64,000 nt of DNA, taken from the NCBI RefSeq assembly GCF_017565645.3, contig NZ_CP086136.1:10213501-10277500 (forward strand), given 5' to 3'. Below the pieces are notes generated by a model, which was given only the letters and a program-made list of their open reading frames with translations, was not told where the DNA came from and did no database searches. Position numbers and translations under genes: made by a program. Below, piece after piece: positions 60,323 to 64,000 of this stretch. Source of the stretch: Bradyrhizobium barranii subsp. barranii (GTDB taxonomy: Bacteria > Pseudomonadota > Alphaproteobacteria > Rhizobiales > Xanthobacteraceae). Every line of letters starts with the position of its first letter. Position 1 is the first letter of the stretch.

Positions 60323-61384
60323 GTGGCGGAGAGTGACAATATCGTCGTCGAGACCGCGGAGAAAATCTTCGCCGATCTCGCCGATCCGCAGACCATCAAC
60401 AACGACAAGAAGGGTTCGTGGCAGGCGCCGCTGTGGCAGGCGCTGAGCGAAGCCGGCTTGCCTTTGTCCTGGGTGCCTGACGATCTCGGTGGCTCCGGCG
60501 CCAGCCTTGCCGACGGCTTTGCGCTGCTGAACGCCGCCGGCCGCTTCGCAGTCGCGGTTCCCCTGGCCGAGACCATGCTCGCAGGCTGGCTGCTTGCGCA
60601 GGCGAAAATCGCCTCACCGGAAGGCGAAATGACCGTGCTGCCGGCGAGCCCGAAGGACCGCATCACGCTCGATGCCGACGGCGCGCTCTCCGGCCGCGCC
60701 CGCGGCGTGCCCTTTGCCAAGACGGCGAAGCACTTTGCGGTGCTGGCGCATGGCAAGGATGGTATCTCGATTGCCCTGGTCGATGCGAGCAAGGGCCGGA
60801 TCGAATCTGGACTCAACGTCGGCTACGATCACAGCGATACCGTGACGCTCGACAAGGTCCAGCCCGTCACCGTCAAGCCCGCGAAGGGCTTTGACCAGAC
60901 CACGCTCATGCTGATGGGCGGCGTCGCGCGCAGCCTTCAAATCGCGGGCGCGCTGGAAGCGATGCTCGACATCTCCGTGCGCTATTCCAACGAGCGCGTC
61001 GCGTTCGAGAAGAAGATCTCGAAGTTTCAGGCCGTGCAGCACAACCTCGCCCGCCTCGCCGGGGAATCCGCCGCCGCGCTTGCGGCCGCAACGTCCGCGG
61101 CCGACGCCATCGCGAACGCAAAGTCATTCGACGACGAGGTCTACCTCGAAGCCGCCTCGGCCAAGATCCGCTGCGCGGAAGCCGCGGAGAAAGGCGGCGC
61201 CATCGCGCATCAGGTGCACGGCGCCATCGGCTTCACCAGCGAGCACATCCTGCACCGCTTTTCGCTGCGGGCGCTGGCCTGGCGCGATGATTTCGGTTCG
61301 GAGAGCCATTGGGCCGTCGAGCTCGGCAAGCTGGTGGCAAACCGCGGCGCCGACGAATTGTGGCCGCTCGTGGCTTCGCGCTGA
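60323..61384 (+). CDS. Acyl-CoA dehydrogenase, small-subunit type
   Basis: 353 aa from a GTG. LWQALSEAGLPLSWVPDDLG, GGVARSLQIAGALEAML, and the C-terminal HQVHGAIGFTSEHILHRFSL typical of the family; the usual catalytic Glu position is not clear. In this group such shorter proteins pair with a second dehydrogenase as heteromeric enzymes (for example pimeloyl-CoA type). First of three co-oriented genes. Confidence 0.9.
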   Translation: MAESDNIVVETAEKIFADLADPQTINNDKKGSWQAPLWQALSEAGLPLSWVPDDLGGSGASLADGFALLNAAGRFAVAVPLAETMLAGWLLAQAKIASPEGEMTVLPASPKDRITLDADGALSGRARGVPFAKTAKHFAVLAHGKDGISIALVDASKGRIESGLNVGYDHSDTVTLDKVQPVTVKPAKGFDQTTLMLMGGVARSLQIAGALEAMLDISVRYSNERVAFEKKISKFQAVQHNLARLAGESAAALAAATSAADAIANAKSFDDEVYLEAASAKIRCAEAAEKGGAIAHQVHGAIGFTSEHILHRFSLRALAWRDDFGSESHWAVELGKLVANRGADELWPLVASR

Positions 61385-61402
61385 TCAGGGGACGAGACAA
61401 CA

Positions 61403-62563
61403 ATGACCGCTGCCCTCCGTTTCGATCCGATCCGCTTGCCCGAGAAGTGCGAGCAATTGCGCAAGGAAGTGCGCGCCTTCCTCGCCGAGGAAATCGCGGC
61501 CGGCACCTTCGATCCGCACAAGCCCAACCGCGAAGACACCGACGCGCCGGAATTCTCCCGCCGGGTCGGCGCCAAGGGCTGGCTGGGCATGACCTGGCCG
61601 AAGAAATATGGCGGCCAGGAGCGCTCCTTCCTCGAACGCTACGTGGTGACCGAGGAAATGCGCGTCGCCAACGCGCCGACGCGGCGTTTCTTCGTCGCCG
61701 ACCGCCAGAGCGGGCCGGTGCTGATCAAATACGCGCCCGAGCATATCAAGATGGATATCCTGCCGCGTATCTGCCGCGGCGAGATCTGCTTTGCGATCGG
61801 CATGAGCGAGCCGAACTCCGGCTCCGACCTGTTCGCGGCCAAGACGCGCGCGACCAAGACCGACGGCGGCTACCTCATCAACGGCACCAAGATCTGGACC
61901 TCGTCGGCGCACATCGCCGACTACATGATCGCGATCTTCCGGACCTCGCAGCCGACCAAGGAAAACCGCCGTCACGGCCTGACCCAGTTTTTGGTCAAGA
62001 TGAAGCAGCCGGGCATCCAGGTGAACCCGATTGGGCAGATCACCGGCCAGTACGAGTTCAACGAGGTCGTCTTCACCGATTTCTTCGTGCCCGATGATCA
62101 CGTGCTCGGTGAGGTCGACGGCGCCTGGAAGCAGGCGACGAGCGAGCTCGCCTATGAGCGTTCCGGCCCCGAACGTTTTCTGGAGACCTATTACGTGCTG
62201 ACCGAGCTGGTGCGCGCGGTCGGCCCCAATCCGGATACCCGCAGCGCCGAAGGCATCGGCCGGCTCGTGGCGCAGCTCCACACCATGCGGCGCATGTCGG
62301 TCTCGGTTGCGGGCATGCTGCAGGCCGGCAAGGAGCCGGTGGTGGAGGCGTCCATCGTCAAGGACATCGGCACGGTCTGGGAGCAGCAGCTTCCGCACCG
62401 CGTGCGCGATCTCGCCGCCTTCGTCGAGGAGACCGCGACCAACCGCGAGACGCTGGAGCGGCAACTCGACTTCGCCATCAAGACCGCACCGAAACTCACC
62501 ATCCAGGGCGGCACCACCGAGGTGCTGCGCGGCATCATCGCGCGCGGACTGGGTCTGCGCTAA
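61403..62563 (+). CDS. Acyl-CoA dehydrogenase, large-subunit type
   Basis: 386 aa. GWLGMTWPKKYGGQERS, CFAIGMSEPNSGSDLFAAKT (FAD contact), YLINGTKIWTSSAHIADY, and APKLTIQGGTTEVLRGIIAR at the C terminus. Begins 18 bases after the small subunit. Oxidises an acyl-CoA to the 2-enoyl-CoA, handed to the hydratase that follows. Confidence 0.94.
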   Translation: MTAALRFDPIRLPEKCEQLRKEVRAFLAEEIAAGTFDPHKPNREDTDAPEFSRRVGAKGWLGMTWPKKYGGQERSFLERYVVTEEMRVANAPTRRFFVADRQSGPVLIKYAPEHIKMDILPRICRGEICFAIGMSEPNSGSDLFAAKTRATKTDGGYLINGTKIWTSSAHIADYMIAIFRTSQPTKENRRHGLTQFLVKMKQPGIQVNPIGQITGQYEFNEVVFTDFFVPDDHVLGEVDGAWKQATSELAYERSGPERFLETYYVLTELVRAVGPNPDTRSAEGIGRLVAQLHTMRRMSVSVAGMLQAGKEPVVEASIVKDIGTVWEQQLPHRVRDLAAFVEETATNRETLERQLDFAIKTAPKLTIQGGTTEVLRGIIARGLGLR

Positions 62564-62580
62564 TTCAATCGAGGATCGTC

Positions 62581-63393
62581 ATGAGCACCTATAAAGATAT
62601 CGGCGTCGAAAAAGTTGGCCACGTCGGCACCATCGAGATCCGCCGCCCGCCGCTGAACTTCTTCGATATCTCGCTGATCAACCAGATCGCGGATGCACTC
62701 GACGAGTTCGATCGCGACATCGAGATCCGCGCATCCGTGCTGTCGGCACAAGGCAAGGCATTCTGCGCCGGCGCCAATTTCGGCGATCCGGCGCGGCAGG
62801 CGCAGGAAGCGCGCGAGGCCGAGAAGAAGGGCGACCCGGCCGACAACCTCGGCCCGATCAACCATCTCTACATCCAGGCCGTGCGCATCTTCCGCGCCAA
62901 GAAGCCGATCGTCGCGGCCGTGCAGGGCGCGGCCATCGGCGGCGGGCTCGGTCTCGCAGTGTCGGCCGACTTCCGCGTCACCTGCCCGGAAGCGCGCTTC
63001 TCCGCCAATTTCACGAAGCTCGGTTTCCATCCCGGCTTCGGCCTGACCGTGACGCTGCCCGAGCTGATCGGCAAGAACAACGCTGAGCTGATGTTCTACA
63101 CCAGCCGCCGCGTCACCGGCGAGGAGGCAGTGAAGTGGGGCCTCGCCAACGAGCTGGTGCCGCAGGACCAGGTGAAGGCAGGCGCGATGAAGCTCGCCGC
63201 CGAGATCGCCGAATGCTCCCCGCTCGGCCTCCTCTCCACCCGCGCCACGATGCGCGCCAACCTCGCCGACCGCGTGATGGCCGCGACCAATCACGAGCTC
63301 GCCGAGCAGACGCGCTTGCGCGCGACTGAAGATTTCAAGGAAGGCGTCAAGGCCACCGAAGAGCGCCGCGCGGCGAATTTCAGGGGAAGGTAG
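62581..63393 (+). CDS. Enoyl-CoA hydratase/isomerase
   Basis: 270 aa crotonase. RRPPLNFFDISLINQ, AFCAGANFGD (oxyanion hole), AIGGGLGLAVSADFRVTCPE, and FSANFTKLGFHPGFG. The usual second Glu region is GFHPGFGLTVTLPEL; catalytic acids may be non-standard. Follows the large dehydrogenase by 17 bases with GAGGATCGTC. Hydrates the enoyl-CoA. Confidence 0.93.
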   Translation: MSTYKDIGVEKVGHVGTIEIRRPPLNFFDISLINQIADALDEFDRDIEIRASVLSAQGKAFCAGANFGDPARQAQEAREAEKKGDPADNLGPINHLYIQAVRIFRAKKPIVAAVQGAAIGGGLGLAVSADFRVTCPEARFSANFTKLGFHPGFGLTVTLPELIGKNNAELMFYTSRRVTGEEAVKWGLANELVPQDQVKAGAMKLAAEIAECSPLGLLSTRATMRANLADRVMAATNHELAEQTRLRATEDFKEGVKATEERRAANFRGR

Positions 63394-63456
63394 TCTCCCC
63401 CTCTCCCTTTGTGGTGACGTCTCCCTATTCTTCCTTGAGCGGCCGCACTCTCAGAC

Positions 63457-63583
63457 CCGTCATCCTGAGGTGCGAGCTGCGCGGTGCGCAGCACCGTGCG
63501 GAGAGCCTCGAAGGATGAACGGCCCCGCCGGTAGCCGTCGCCCTTCGAGGCTCGCCAAAGAGGCGAGCACCTCAGGGTGACGG
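63457..63583. repeat. Intergenic inverted repeat, second type
   Basis: Arms CCGTCATCCTGAGGTGCGAG... and ...GCGAGCACCTCAGGGTGACGG, with inner TCGAAGGATGAACGGC and GCCCTTCGAGG. Between convergent genes. A common dispersed repeat in these genomes. Confidence 0.85.
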
Positions 63584-63593
63584 ATCACTGAAA

Positions 63594-64000
63594 TCAACTG
63601 ACGCGGAACGTCACCCCGCCGAGCAGAAACTCGTTCCCCGCAACCGCGAGCCCCTTCGCCTTCGCGGCATGCAGCACGCTCGCGACATCCGCCACCTGAA
63701 ACTCCAGCGCGCTCATGATCTCGCTGGCGCCCTTCACGAAGCGGAAGGTGGCATTGGGCAGTTTCAATTCGGCGCCGCCACTCGGTACGATCCCGATGAT
63801 CTTCCCCCAATGTTCAGCGAGCGCCTGAGGATCCGGGCTCTGCATCTCCACGCCCGTCAGCGCCTGCGTCACATCCTTGCGGATGAACTTTTGCCAGTCC
63901 GGCCCTGCCGGCGGATACGCCCCCAGAATATCGTCGCTGCCTTTGGTATGGTTGAATTCGATGAAGGCGGCGCGGCAGTCGCGGGGGTGGAGCTGCACGC
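63594..64000 (-). CDS. VOC-like protein, cut by the window edge
   Basis: At least 134 C-terminal residues: FIEFNHTKGSDDILGAYPPA, MQSPDPQALAEHWGKIIGIV, ALEFQVADVASVLHAAKAKG, ending LLGGVTFRVS. Two VOC-type half-domains. The 5' end is beyond the window; the first codon seen is not a convincing start. Confidence 0.75.
   Translation of the reverse strand, partial: VQLHPRDCRAAFIEFNHTKGSDDILGAYPPAGPDWQKFIRKDVTQALTGVEMQSPDPQALAEHWGKIIGIVPSGGAELKLPNATFRFVKGASEIMSALEFQVADVASVLHAAKAKGLAVAGNEFLLGGVTFRVS

Overview
The window looks like the chromosome of a Bradyrhizobium-type alphaproteobacterium. The right end (about 50.2-64 kb) is a GC-rich, compact core segment: a Bug-type periplasmic binding protein, an RraA-like protein, an acyl-CoA synthetase, ketopantoate-reductase, YidB and GlsB/YeaQ family proteins, and an acyl-CoA dehydrogenase pair with an enoyl-CoA hydratase. 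It also carries the long intergenic inverted repeats common in that group. A tRNA-Arg(CCT) gene at 50138-50214 (minus strand) separates this from about 50 kb of mosaic, lower-GC accessory DNA on its 3' side. I read that DNA as the tRNA-proximal end of a genomic or symbiosis-type island integrated at the tRNA; the far boundary and the integrase lie outside the window.

The island is heavily eroded. Left to right it holds: an IS3 element cut by the window edge; a 4-TM protein; an IS21 element (IS21-A, about 1138-8890) whose istB carries a RIT element (recombinase in trio, 3384-8260), which itself carries an IS256-type element (6239-7667); fragments of an AAA ATPase and an IS110 transposase; an Omp31-like porin; and a minus-strand operon (20149 down to 12167) encoding an XRE regulator, a RuvC-like protein, an E1/ThiF-like adenylyltransferase, a 174-aa protein and small proteins. 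Two further IS21 elements (IS21-B 13346-16057, IS21-C 16410-19035) sit inside the E1 gene, each with an exact 7-bp target duplication, so the ancestral gene can be rebuilt from three pieces.

From 20.4 to 28.3 kb there is a large serine recombinase followed by an AAA-type ATPase, a RepA-like relic, and a 959-aa Ski2-like helicase with a C-terminal PD-(D/E)XK-like nuclease, which is a defence candidate. From 28.5 to 50 kb there are two decayed copies of a DUF3768/zinc-ribbon cassette, three relics of a VirB4/TraG-like transfer ATPase gene, a second truncated RIT inserted at the same istB codon as the first, a truncated secreted protein, a 46-aa RING-like zinc protein, an operon of a winged-helix-like protein plus a Sll1717-like P-loop ATPase plus a frameshifted third gene, a seven-bladed PLL-type lectin, and a coiled-coil DNA-binding protein/FtsZ paralogue/truncated-gene operon.

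The strongest candidates for undescribed biology are the E1-like operon, the ATPase operon at 36.8-39.2 kb, the helicase-nuclease fusion, and the apparent site preference of RIT elements for the Walker B region of istB. Everything here is read from sequence only; family assignments rest on motif recognition and none was tested by database search.
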